From: CAVWDU01 sp963840725
GTDB lineage: Bacteria > Pseudomonadota > Gammaproteobacteria > Pseudomonadales > Halieaceae
NCBI GenBank assembly: GCA_963840725.1
Contig: CAWIZY010000025.1
Span: 140,586 to 204,585, forward strand
Reading direction: 5' to 3'
DNA length: 64,000 nt
Shown: piece by piece, positions 24,924 through 33,602 of the stretch
Layout: each line of letters begins with the position of its first letter
Numbering within the stretch: the stretch's first letter is position 1
Program-made: the position numbers and the translations under genes
The notes under the pieces: model-generated
The model's database searches: none
What the model saw: only the letters and a program-made list of their open reading frames with translations
Told to the model about the DNA's origin: nothing

Positions 24924-25967
24924 ATGCCCCGACAAAGCCACTGCACCCAGTGGCTTTGTTTGTTTTCGATGGTGCTGTTAGTCCTGGCGGGCTGCGAGCG
25001 AGCCCCCGAACCTGTCAAGCTGGCGGGGCGCTGCATGGGCACCAGTTGGCACGTGACCTACCGGGTCCAGCAGGGGCGGCCCGGGCTGGACCGGGCTGCG
25101 GTGGAAGCCCAAATAGCCCAACTGCTTGAACGTGTTGAACAGAGCATGTCGACTTACCGCGAGACGTCGGAGATCAGCCGTTTCAACCGCATGCCAGTCG
25201 GAGAGTGGTTTACTGCCTCCCCCGATTTTTTAACGGTGATGGAGGCCGCATTGAGAGTGGGCGATGCCAGCGCGGGTGCTTATGATATTACCGTTGCGCC
25301 ATTGGTCGAGCGTTGGGGCTTTGGCGCCAGCACCGGTTTCGATGCACAGCGTTTGCCGGAAGCACAGGAGATCACTGATTTGCTTGCGCAAGTGGGTCAG
25401 GGGGCGCTTGAGGTCGATCTGCCCGGGGGCCGTCTGCGCAAATTCAACCAGGTAAGAGTGGACCTTTCCTCTGTTGCCAAAGGCTACGGCGTGGACGTTG
25501 TGGCTGACTGGCTGCTAGCCCAGGGTATTGACAACTTCCTGGTAGAAGTCGGTGGTGAATTACGGCTCGCTGGCCGCAGTCATCGCGGTGACCTCTGGCG
25601 CGTTGCCATTGAACAGCCTGACCCGGGCTCTGGCGGTATTGCCGAGGCCCTTGAACTGGGTAGTGCAGCAGTTGCGACCTCGGGCGACTATCGAAATTTT
25701 GTCGAGATAGACGGGCAGCGCTATTCACACAGCATCGATCCACGCACGGGCTACCCGGTGGTCCATGACCTGGTCTCGGTGACTGTGGTGCACGACAATG
25801 CTATGTTGGCGGATGCTTGGGCGACAGCGCTGATCGTGATGGGCGCGAAGAACGCCAGGCGGGTGGCGAAGGAGCAGGGCCTCGCGGCTTATTTCATCCG
25901 TAGACTGGACTCGGGCCTGGACAGTAGCTACACCGATTTGCTGGAGCAGTATCTGCCCGGTCGGTAG
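24924..25967 (+). CDS. apbE: FMN:protein transferase ApbE (lipoprotein)
   Basis: About 347-aa flavin transferase that links FMN to threonines of NqrB and NqrC, which explains its place in this operon. A lipoprotein signal with lipobox LVLAGC gives periplasmic anchoring. Family motifs: GTSWHVTY, STYRETSEISRFN, AYDITVAPLVERWGFG, DLSSVAKGYGVDVVADWL, FLVEVGGELRLAG and YSHSIDPRTGYPV. I chose the ATG at 24924; an in-frame start at 24891 overlaps nqrF. Confidence 0.95.
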   Translation: MPRQSHCTQWLCLFSMVLLVLAGCERAPEPVKLAGRCMGTSWHVTYRVQQGRPGLDRAAVEAQIAQLLERVEQSMSTYRETSEISRFNRMPVGEWFTASPDFLTVMEAALRVGDASAGAYDITVAPLVERWGFGASTGFDAQRLPEAQEITDLLAQVGQGALEVDLPGGRLRKFNQVRVDLSSVAKGYGVDVVADWLLAQGIDNFLVEVGGELRLAGRSHRGDLWRVAIEQPDPGSGGIAEALELGSAAVATSGDYRNFVEIDGQRYSHSIDPRTGYPVVHDLVSVTVVHDNAMLADAWATALIVMGAKNARRVAKEQGLAAYFIRRLDSGLDSSYTDLLEQYLPGR

Positions 25968-26013
25968 ACAATAGACATGAAACAGCCGCCCGTGATGGGC
26001 AGGGAGAATAGTA

Positions 26014-26250
26014 ATGACAGTATTTCTACTTAGCCTGCTGGTGGTCGCGCTGGTGATTGCCGGTATGGCTATTGGTGTCTTGCTGGGGCGAGCTCCGATC
26101 AAGGGTTCCTGCGGCGGTCTTGGTGCCCTGGGAGTCAGCGGTGCCTGCGAAGTATGCGGTGGCGACCTGCAGCGCTGTGACGAGGAAACGGGGGACGGTA
26201 GCCCGGATTCTGCTGAACAAACCTTGTATTACCCCGCCGGGGGAAAGTAG
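26014..26250 (+). CDS. nqrM: NqrM, Na+-NQR maturation protein
   Basis: 78-aa small membrane protein: an N-terminal hydrophobic helix (VFLLSLLVVALVIAGMAIGV) and a Cys-rich tail with GSCGGLG, ACEVCGGD and RCDEE. Four to five cysteines in this pattern define NqrM, which delivers iron to the NqrD/E membrane site. It comes right after apbE, as in other Na+-NQR operons. Confidence 0.93.
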   Translation: MTVFLLSLLVVALVIAGMAIGVLLGRAPIKGSCGGLGALGVSGACEVCGGDLQRCDEETGDGSPDSAEQTLYYPAGGK

Positions 26251-26291
26251 TGGCCCAAGGTCTGCCAGAGAGTGAACCAGAACCTGGGCCA
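26251..26291 (+). other. Imperfect inverted repeat between nqrM and lolC
   Basis: TGGCCCAAGGT (26251-26261) and ACCTGGGCCA (26282-26291) can pair with one bulged base across a 20-nt loop, starting right at the nqrM stop. No T-tract follows. It may be a weak attenuator separating nqr from lol or an mRNA 3' stabiliser. Confidence 0.4.
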
Positions 26292-26302
26292 AAGGGTGAC
26301 TG

Positions 26303-27559
26303 GTGGTGAATCACTTCGCCCTGTTTGTCGGACTACGCTACAGTTTCAGCCGTAAACGCAATCGTTTTACCTCTGTCATCGCGCTGGTGTCGATGCTCGG
26401 CATGGTATTGGGTGTTGCAAGCCTGATCACAGTACTTGCGGTAATGAATGGCTTCGCTGGCGAATTGCGTGGCCGTATTCTCTCCCTGGTCGCCCACGGC
26501 TATGTGGAGCCCGGCGCAGCGACTGATGGCGGTGGTTTGAACGATTGGGAGGCGCTGCAGACCACGGTGGAGCGGCAGCCCGGGGTGCTGGCGGTGTCAC
26601 CTTACATTTCTGACAAGGTTATTGTCGGTAGCCACCGCATGCAACGCGGTGCGGTACTCACAGCTATCGACCCCCAGCGAGAAGCGCGGGTTTCGCGCAT
26701 TCCCGAGACGCTGGTAGCCGGTAAACTGTCGGACCTGAACGCCGGTTCGTTCAGTGTAGTTATGGGTGCTGCGCTGGCCCGGATGCTGGGCGTGAGCGTT
26801 GGCGACCGGGTGGAGGTCACGCTGCCCAGACTCACGGTAACACCCCTGGGGGTATTCCCGCGCAGCAAACGCCTAACCGTGAGCGGCTTGTTTGAGGTGG
26901 GCGCGCAGCCGGATGCGTACCAACTCTACGTGGGCCTTGGCGTCGGGCAAAAACTGCTGGGCCAGCCGGGGCGGGTCGACGGATTGCAGATCAAGACAGA
27001 AGATCTTTTCAGTGCACCGCAGATAATGTTCGCGGTGGCGCAACAATTGCCGGCCGATACGGTAGTCAAGGATTGGAGCCAGACCCAGGGCTCGTTATTC
27101 CGAGCCGTTAAAATGGAGAAGTTGATGGTGAGTCTGTTGCTGCTGAGTGTGGTAGCGGTCGCTGCTTTTAATATCGTCTCAACCCTGGTCATGTCAGTGG
27201 CCGAAAAGCGTCGCGACATCGCTGTGCTGCGCACGATGGGAGCCCGAGCGCGAGGGATTATGGCGATATTCATTGCCCACGGACTGGGGTTGGCATCCGC
27301 GGGAATCGGCATGGGGTGCCTGTTGGGTGTGTTTCTGGCCAGCAATATCGCAGGCATTGTCGCCGCAATAGAGAATACCTTCGGCGTTAAACTCTTCGAC
27401 CCTTCCGTCTATTTTATCAGTGAGTTGCCGGCCCAACTGCAGTGGTCAGATGTACTGGCGGTGGTGGTATGTTCGCTCCTATTGAGCTTGGTGGCTACGC
27501 TCTACCCGGCGTGGCGAGCGGCGCGTATCGCGCCGGCGGAAGTATTACGCTATGAGTAA
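26303..27559 (+). CDS. lolC: Lipoprotein-releasing ABC permease LolC
   Basis: 418-aa inner-membrane permease with four helices, one N-terminal (FTSVIALVSMLGMVLGVASLITV) and three C-terminal. The large periplasmic loop between the first two receives lipoproteins for handover to LolA. FTSVIALVSMLGM and ITVLAVMNGF are typical LolC/E starts. Two adjacent GTG codons (26303, 26306) could start it. It overlaps lolD by 8 nt; with lolE this forms a complete lolCDE operon. Confidence 0.94.
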   Translation: MVNHFALFVGLRYSFSRKRNRFTSVIALVSMLGMVLGVASLITVLAVMNGFAGELRGRILSLVAHGYVEPGAATDGGGLNDWEALQTTVERQPGVLAVSPYISDKVIVGSHRMQRGAVLTAIDPQREARVSRIPETLVAGKLSDLNAGSFSVVMGAALARMLGVSVGDRVEVTLPRLTVTPLGVFPRSKRLTVSGLFEVGAQPDAYQLYVGLGVGQKLLGQPGRVDGLQIKTEDLFSAPQIMFAVAQQLPADTVVKDWSQTQGSLFRAVKMEKLMVSLLLLSVVAVAAFNIVSTLVMSVAEKRRDIAVLRTMGARARGIMAIFIAHGLGLASAGIGMGCLLGVFLASNIAGIVAAIENTFGVKLFDPSVYFISELPAQLQWSDVLAVVVCSLLLSLVATLYPAWRAARIAPAEVLRYE

Positions 27560-28271
27560 ACCGGTATTGGAATGCCGCAGTCTGTCGCGCAGCTATCGCG
27601 ACGGCGAGCGTTCGGTGTCTGTTCTGCGGGACATTAACCTGACCCTTTGCGCGGGTGAGAAAGTCGCCATAGTCGGCGCTTCCGGGTCAGGCAAATCTAC
27701 ACTACTGAATCTGTTGGGAGGGCTTGATGTTCCCACCAGCGGACAGGTTATCATGTTGAATCAGGATCTCGCGAGTTTGGACGAAGGGGCCCTGTGCGAA
27801 CTGCGTAATCGGCACCTGGGTTTTGTGTATCAGTTTCACCACCTTTTGCCCGAGTTTGATGCGCGTGAAAACGTTGCAATGCCGCTGCTGATTGGTGGGT
27901 TCTCGCGTGGCGAGGCCTGGCGCAAAGCTGAGGCGCTGCTCGCACGGGTGGGCATGGAACACCGGCTGACTCACAGGCCGGGGCAATTGTCCGGTGGTGA
28001 GCGCCAGCGTGTGGCAATCGCCCGTGCGCTGGTGGCCGAGCCCGACTGTGTGCTGATGGACGAGCCCACAGGAAATCTCGATCCGAAATCGTCTGACCAG
28101 GTGCTGGAGTTGATTGATGAACTGCGCCAGCACAGTGCCTCCTTTGTGGTGGTAACCCATGACCCCGACATCGCCGCTCATATGCACCGGACCCTGGAAC
28201 TGACCCCTGAGGGACTGCATGAGTTGGCCGTGGGCCGCGTGGACGTTCCGGAGCTTGCTTCGGCGCCATGA
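27552..28271 (+). CDS. lolD: Lipoprotein-releasing ABC ATPase LolD
   Basis: 239-aa ATPase: Walker A GASGSGKST, Q-loop near YQFHHLLPEF, signature LSGGERQRVAIARAL, Walker B CVLMDEPTGNLD and switch His in VVTHDPDIA. YQFHHLLPEFDA is the characteristic LolD segment. It powers extraction of outer-membrane lipoproteins by LolCE. The start overlaps lolC and the stop overlaps lolE by 4 nt. Confidence 0.97.
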   Translation: MSKPVLECRSLSRSYRDGERSVSVLRDINLTLCAGEKVAIVGASGSGKSTLLNLLGGLDVPTSGQVIMLNQDLASLDEGALCELRNRHLGFVYQFHHLLPEFDARENVAMPLLIGGFSRGEAWRKAEALLARVGMEHRLTHRPGQLSGGERQRVAIARALVAEPDCVLMDEPTGNLDPKSSDQVLELIDELRQHSASFVVVTHDPDIAAHMHRTLELTPEGLHELAVGRVDVPELASAP

Positions 28272-29509
28272 ACCGACTCGAGATACTGCGGCTGGCACGG
28301 CGATATACCTTCGCTTTCGGTCGCGGGTATCTGTCGACTTTTTTGTCGTCGCTCTCAATGCTGGGACTGGTCCTGGCAATCACACTGCTGATCACCGTAC
28401 TCTCGGTCATGAACGGTTTTGACAAAGAGATGCGCGAGCGAATTCTGGCATTGGTGCCGCATATCACACTGTATTCCTACCTGCCGATTGACGATTGGCA
28501 AGCAGTTGCCGGGGATGTTGTCCAGCACCCGGATGTTGTGTCTGTGGCACCCTTCGCTCAGTTCGACGCGCTGTTCATGCGCGGGCCTGATATCGAAACC
28601 GCCACGGGTATCGGGCTCGATGTAGACCGGGAGCTGGCTGCCGGACAGGTGTTCGCAGCCCTGAAAGAGAACGATCTGTCTCGTTTTCGTAGCGAACCGG
28701 ATGGGCTGATATTGGGCAGTGGCATCGCGGCAAAGTTGGGCGCAGTGCCGGGCGAGCGACTCACTCTGATCGTGCCGGGCGCGGCTGAGGGTCTGGAGAA
28801 CAACCCACCGCGGTTTGAGTCAGTGGTGCTATCGGCGGTGCTGGAGACGGGTACTGAACTGGATCAGCAGGCGGCTCTGGTTCACTTGTCGCTGGCCTCT
28901 GACCTGGCTGCATTGGACGGTGGGGTCACTGGGCTGCGCGTTGTGACCCGTGATATTTTTGACGTGACGCGTATAGGTTGGGACCTGGTGACCTCGCTGC
29001 CCTCGGGGTACTACCTGTCCAACTGGACGATGACCCACGGCAATCTTTACGCGGCGATCCAATTGTCCCGAGATCTCGTTACGATCTTGTTGTTTTCGAT
29101 TATCGGGGTAGCGGCATTTAACGTCGTCTCCTCCCTGGTGCTGGTGGTATTTGATAAACGCGGCGATATAGCCATTCTCCGAACCCTGGGTGCGTCGCCA
29201 GCAGATATTGCCTCAATCTTCGTATTGCAGGGCGCGATGATCGGCCTGGTGGGAGTGCTCTGTGGGCTGGGGTTTGGCGCCCTCAGTAGCATGTTGGTAC
29301 CCGACCTGGTGGCTTGGCTTGAGCGCTTGTTCGATGTGCGGTTTCTCAACACCGATGTTTACCCGGTCTCCTTCCTGCCGGTGGACCTGATGGCCTCGGA
29401 TCTGCTGCTTGTGGGGGGCGTCGCGTTTGTCATGTGTGTGCTGGCGGCGGTCTATCCTGCGTTCAGAGCGGCCGGTCTCGCACCGGCGGCGATTCTGCAT
29501 CAGGACTGA
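28268..29509 (+). CDS. lolE: Lipoprotein-releasing ABC permease LolE
   Basis: 413-aa paralogue of LolC with the same four-helix, large-loop layout. It starts NRLEILRLARRYTFAFGRGYL and ends with the AVYPAFRAAGLAPAAILHQ helix. The ATGA overlap with lolD indicates coupling. Its 3' end overlaps the convergent DUF2062 gene by 47 bp. Confidence 0.93.
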   Translation: MNRLEILRLARRYTFAFGRGYLSTFLSSLSMLGLVLAITLLITVLSVMNGFDKEMRERILALVPHITLYSYLPIDDWQAVAGDVVQHPDVVSVAPFAQFDALFMRGPDIETATGIGLDVDRELAAGQVFAALKENDLSRFRSEPDGLILGSGIAAKLGAVPGERLTLIVPGAAEGLENNPPRFESVVLSAVLETGTELDQQAALVHLSLASDLAALDGGVTGLRVVTRDIFDVTRIGWDLVTSLPSGYYLSNWTMTHGNLYAAIQLSRDLVTILLFSIIGVAAFNVVSSLVLVVFDKRGDIAILRTLGASPADIASIFVLQGAMIGLVGVLCGLGFGALSSMLVPDLVAWLERLFDVRFLNTDVYPVSFLPVDLMASDLLLVGGVAFVMCVLAAVYPAFRAAGLAPAAILHQD

Positions 29510-30056
29510 CATAAGGCTTGGTAGCTAGCAATCTGCGCGCTGTTTCACGGCGGTCCTTGCGGCGCCTCCAGTGGACACTTACACGCCAGCGCCAAAGCAT
29601 GTTAATCACGAAATAACCCAACGACCCAAACAGCAATCCACAGATCACCGAACCCAATAAAAGCGGCTGCCAGATGTTTGCAATGCTGTCAGCCAACCAC
29701 GCGGTAGTGGGTTCAAACGCCGGCGGTGTGACGGGCGCCCCGAGAATGGTGGCACCCACCTTGTAGGCCAGGTAGAAGATGGCCGGTATGGTCACCGGGT
29801 TGGTGATCCATACCAGCGCTACCGACAGGGGCAAGTTGCAGCGTAACTTGATCGCCATAAACGCCGCAATGAGGGTCTGCCCGGGCAGCGGCAGAAACGC
29901 AACAAACAAGCCGACAAAAAATGCCATCGAGGCAGAAAACCGATTGATATGCCAGAGGTTTGGGTCGAGGAGCCAATCGCCCAGCAGCCGCAGCGCCTTG
30001 ATCTCTTTCAGTCGAGTCGGACTGGGTGCCAGTTGCTTTAGGGTTTTACGCGGCAT
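29463..30056 (-). CDS. DUF2062 domain membrane protein
   Basis: 197-aa protein with the DUF2062 core: FSASMAFFVGLFVAFLPLPGQTLIA, NLPLSVALVWITNPVTIPAIFYLAYKVG, and a C-terminal pair of helices, so about three or four membrane segments. Basic tails (RWRVSVHWRRRKDRRETARR) face the cytoplasm. I prefer the ATG at 30056 (MPRKTLKQLAPS) to the longer ORF. In other genera DUF2062 genes lie near lol, comEC or glycosyltransferases. The function is unknown. Confidence 0.8.
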   Translation of the reverse strand: MPRKTLKQLAPSPTRLKEIKALRLLGDWLLDPNLWHINRFSASMAFFVGLFVAFLPLPGQTLIAAFMAIKLRCNLPLSVALVWITNPVTIPAIFYLAYKVGATILGAPVTPPAFEPTTAWLADSIANIWQPLLLGSVICGLLFGSLGYFVINMLWRWRVSVHWRRRKDRRETARRLLATKPYVSPDAESPPVRDRPL

Positions 30057-30171
30057 ATCTGAATGGCTGAATCCGATCTGTCGATTTTGAGGCAGTTGTG
30101 ATTGACTCGAACTGGGCGCCTGGATCTGATGATGTCTTCTTATTATGCCCGCAATCAACCGGGACCTCTAT

Positions 30172-32474
30172 ATGCGATCTTGGCTTACCGGCATTGCTCT
30201 GGGTATTCTACCGCTGGGTGCCCTGCCGCAGTTGCCGTCCCCGTACCTGATCGCTTGTCTCGCAGTGGCCAGCCTCGGTTTAGCGATTGCCAGTGACCAC
30301 GGCTGGACGCGGTGGACCAGTGGCGCACTGCTCGGGGCTGTGATCGGCTTGCTGCATGGCCACGGGTGGCAGTCCAGTCGTCTGCCCGTGACGTGTGAGG
30401 GCGTGCCGCTGCGGGTGCAGGGGCAGGTGATCTCCCTGCCACGCGTCACCCGCATGCCCTCGGGCCAAAGCCGGCAACGCTTCGAGTTGCGAGTCGACAA
30501 GCTGCTACCGGCACACTGCCGCGGTCCACAACGGGTGCTGCTGTCCTGGTACGATGCGGCCCTTCTGGTCCCCGGAGAGCGGTGGCAATTGCCCCTGCGG
30601 CTGAAGCGACCGTGGGGTCTCGCCAACCCCGGGTCGTTCAATATGCAGGCCTGGTACGCCAGCACCGGTGTCGACGCAGTGGGGCGGGTACTGGCAACCG
30701 ACCCTGTTCAGTTGGCCGGGGCGGGTGGGCTTGCCGGACTACATCACCGACTGCGCCAGCGGGTGAGCGCGCGCCTGGCCGGCGCTGGCCTATCCGCGCA
30801 AGCCACCGCTATTTTGCAGGCCGTTACCGTGGCGATCGCAGTGGGTTGGACTACCCCTTGTGGTCTTTGTTGCAGCACTACGGAGTCAATCATCTGGTGG
30901 TCATATCCGGCTTGCACATTGGTATGGTGGCCGGTCTGGGCTTTTGGTTGGGAACTCTGATCGACCGGTTGCGTTGGCTTAGGGGCGAAGCCCGTCGCCG
31001 CAGTTGGGGCGGTCCCTGCTGTGCCCTGTTGTTTGGGTTGGCTTATGCCGCGCTCGCCGGTTTCAACCTGTCGACCCAGCGCGCCTTATTCATGCTGGTC
31101 TGCTTTCTGGCCGCCGTTGCTGCCGGTCGCGCCAGTGGGGGATGGAACGCTTTGCGTTGGTCGCTGCTGCTGATCCTGTTGGTTAATCCCCTCGCACCGC
31201 TGGCAAGCGGGTTCTGGCTGTCTTTTTCTGCGGTCGCCTGCTTGCTCTGGTATAGCGCCTGGCGCCGGCACTCGACGCGCATTGGTGCGGCGGTGGGGAC
31301 TCACCTGTATATGGGCGTCGCGGTTCTTCCTATGGCGGCCTGGTGGTTTGGTGGCGCCAGTCTGGCCACCGTCGCTGCCAACCTCCTGATGATACCACTG
31401 GTGAGTTTGTATCTGGTGCCGGTCGCGTTGCTTGGGGTTGTATTTGCGCTGTTAAAATTCCCGGGCGATACGACCCTCTGGCGCCTGGCGGCGGCACCAC
31501 TGGAGGGCCTGTTACCCGGGGCGGCCGCCTTTGCCGGCAGCGCAGGTAGGCTGCTGTACACTGACCTTTCCGCAGGTCTTCTGCCACTGGTCCTGGGCCT
31601 GCTCGCGGTAGCCCTGCTCGCCGTGCGCGGGGGGGTGGCCCTGAAGAGTTCTGCCTTTCTGTTGCTGCTGCCACTGGTGCTGCCGCCTCGCACGACATAC
31701 ACCAGCCCAGCCGGCTTACAGCTCACTGTTCTCGATGTAGGGCAGGGCACGGCGGTCGTGATCCGCAGCGGTCGTCGGGCACTGTTGTATGACACCGGCG
31801 GCGGTGATCCAGCGGGCAGCAATCTCGCAACCACTGTGGTATTGCCGTATCTTCGTCATGTGGGTGTACACACTCTGGACACGATGTTGCTGAGCCACCC
31901 GGATGCCGATCACAGCGCCGGCGCGGGGACCATACTGCGCGCCCTGCCGGTTAAGCGCGTACTCTACAGCGGGGGCCGCAAGCCCGTGGAGGGCGCAAAA
32001 CACTGTCGCGCCGGGGCCGCATGGCGCTGGCCGGGCGGGGTGGTTTTTCGACTGCTGGCACCGGCCAACGAGCCGGCGCTGGGTTCAAACAACAGCTCCT
32101 GCGTGCTGCAGGTGCGCTACGGCGGGGTCCGCTTGCTCCTGCCAGGTGATATTGAAGCGGACCGGGAGCGTGAGCTGCAGCGCTACTGGCAGTCCGAGGC
32201 ACTGGACAGCCAGTGGCTGTTAGCCGCCCATCATGGCAGCCTCACTTCATCGGCTCCGAGTTGGCTCAAGTCAGTCGATCCGGATACTGTGGTCTTCAGC
32301 CGAGGCTATCAAAATCGCTTTGGTCATCCGCATCCGGTTGTAGTGCGGCGCCTTGACGATAGCGATGTACCGTGGCAGGACACCGCTATGCGGGGAGCAC
32401 TGGAATTCAATGTGCAGTCGGGAAACATCACCCTGACGGCACACAGGGACCAGAGACAACGTTTCTGGAAGTAG
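30172..32474 (+). CDS. comEC: ComEC/Rec2 DNA-uptake channel, one apparent frameshift
   Basis: About 767 aa when the frames are joined. The N-terminal part has signal-like helices and an OB-type DUF4131 domain (GVPLRVQGQVISLP). The competence core follows (HLVVISGLHIGMVAGLGFWLG, many helices), and then a C-terminal MBL-fold domain (LTVLDVGQGTAVVIR, LLSHPDADHSAG, WLLAAHHGS). The break is near 30829: the conserved GDRSGLDYPLWSLL is read only after adding one base (GTGG should be GTGGG). It transports single-stranded DNA across the inner membrane. The ATG at 30172 is preferred to 30145. Probably a sequencing error, possibly a real loss of competence. Confidence 0.85.
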
Positions 32475-32544
32475 CATCTGCGCTTTTACTGCCATGGTGG
32501 CCGCGTATAATGGCCGACTCGATCAATGTATGAGGAATGTGAGT

Positions 32545-33168
32545 GTGCTGGAACTGTTGGCGGCCGGTGGATGGTTAATGGGGCTGATTCTGCTCTGCTC
32601 AGTGTTGGTACTGGCGATCTGTATTGAGCGACTGTTTGCCCTGAACGCGCGTAAAATTGCGCCGCCGCACCTGCTGGCGACCGTATGGAAACAGCTCAAA
32701 GCAGGCGAAATGGATGCAGCCCGTTTGAAAACGCTACGGCAGTCTTCCCCGCTTGGAAGGATACTGGCGGCGGGGCTCGCCAATGCGTCACATGGTCGGG
32801 ATGTCATGAAAGAGAGCATCCAGGAAGCGGCGGGGCATGTGGTACACGACCTGGAGCGGTATTTGAATACGCTGGGCACCATCGCCGCAGTGGCACCTCT
32901 GCTGGGGCTGCTGGGCACAGTGATAGGGATGATCAAGGTGTTTGCGGAGATCATGGCACAGGGCACCGGCAATGCCAGCGCTTTGGCGGGCGGTATTTCC
33001 GAGGCCCTGATCACCACGGCGGCGGGTCTCACTGTGGCCATTCCGGCACTGGTGATGCATCGCTATTTCAGCGGTCGCATCGATGGAATCGTTGTAGAGC
33101 TCGAACAGGAGACCATTAAACTGGTAGACGCCCTGCACAGTGACGAGCACGGTGGGTCAGGCTCTTGA
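32545..33168 (+). CDS. exbB: MotA/TolQ/ExbB proton channel protein
   Basis: 207 aa, three helices: LLAAGGWLMGLILLCSVLVLAICI at the N-terminus, then TLGTIAAVAPLLGLLGTVIGMI and ALITTAAGLTVAIPALVMHRYF, the signature TolQ/ExbB channel segments. I chose the GTG at 32545, which has a GAGGA site 8 nt upstream; earlier in-frame codons lack one. It forms a proton channel with ExbD (overlap 4 nt) that energises TonB or a similar partner. In Pseudomonas the same pair precedes lpxK, so it is a housekeeping set. Confidence 0.9.
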   Translation: MLELLAAGGWLMGLILLCSVLVLAICIERLFALNARKIAPPHLLATVWKQLKAGEMDAARLKTLRQSSPLGRILAAGLANASHGRDVMKESIQEAAGHVVHDLERYLNTLGTIAAVAPLLGLLGTVIGMIKVFAEIMAQGTGNASALAGGISEALITTAAGLTVAIPALVMHRYFSGRIDGIVVELEQETIKLVDALHSDEHGGSGS

Positions 33169-33602
33169 AATTCCGCCGCCAGCGGGTGGAGGAGGTGGGC
33201 ATCAATCTCACTCCGCTGATCGATATTGTTTTTCTACTGTTGATTTTTTTCATGGTGTCAACGACGTTCACCCGTGAGACTCAATTGAGTATTGACCTCC
33301 CGGAGGCCTCCGGTGAACCCCGCGAGCCGGTAGATGACCAGATTGAAATCCTGATTGACGAGAGTGGCCGCTATCGCGTCAATGGCAAGGGTCTGGTCGA
33401 CAACAACCTGCGCACCCTGCAGGCGGCGATCTATAAGTTGTCCGCCGGTGATACCACGCTGCCCTTGTCGATCACTGCCGATGCCCAGGCTGAGCATCAA
33501 TACGTCGTACGGGCAATGGACGTGGCCGGTAGAATGGGCTTTGTGCATATGAGTATCACCACTCGTCAACCGGAACAGGAAACGGGTGGCGGCGGTGGCT
33601 AA
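33165..33602 (+). CDS. exbD: ExbD/TolR family biopolymer transport protein
   Basis: 145-aa protein with a single N-terminal membrane helix, INLTPLIDIVFLLLIFFMV, containing the proton-carrying Asp, and a periplasmic domain (VNGKGLVDNNLRTLQAAIYKL). The start is TTG, overlapping the exbB stop. The stop overlaps the msbA ORF by 17 nt. It pairs with the ExbB just upstream. Confidence 0.9.
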   Translation: MKFRRQRVEEVGINLTPLIDIVFLLLIFFMVSTTFTRETQLSIDLPEASGEPREPVDDQIEILIDESGRYRVNGKGLVDNNLRTLQAAIYKLSAGDTTLPLSITADAQAEHQYVVRAMDVAGRMGFVHMSITTRQPEQETGGGGG

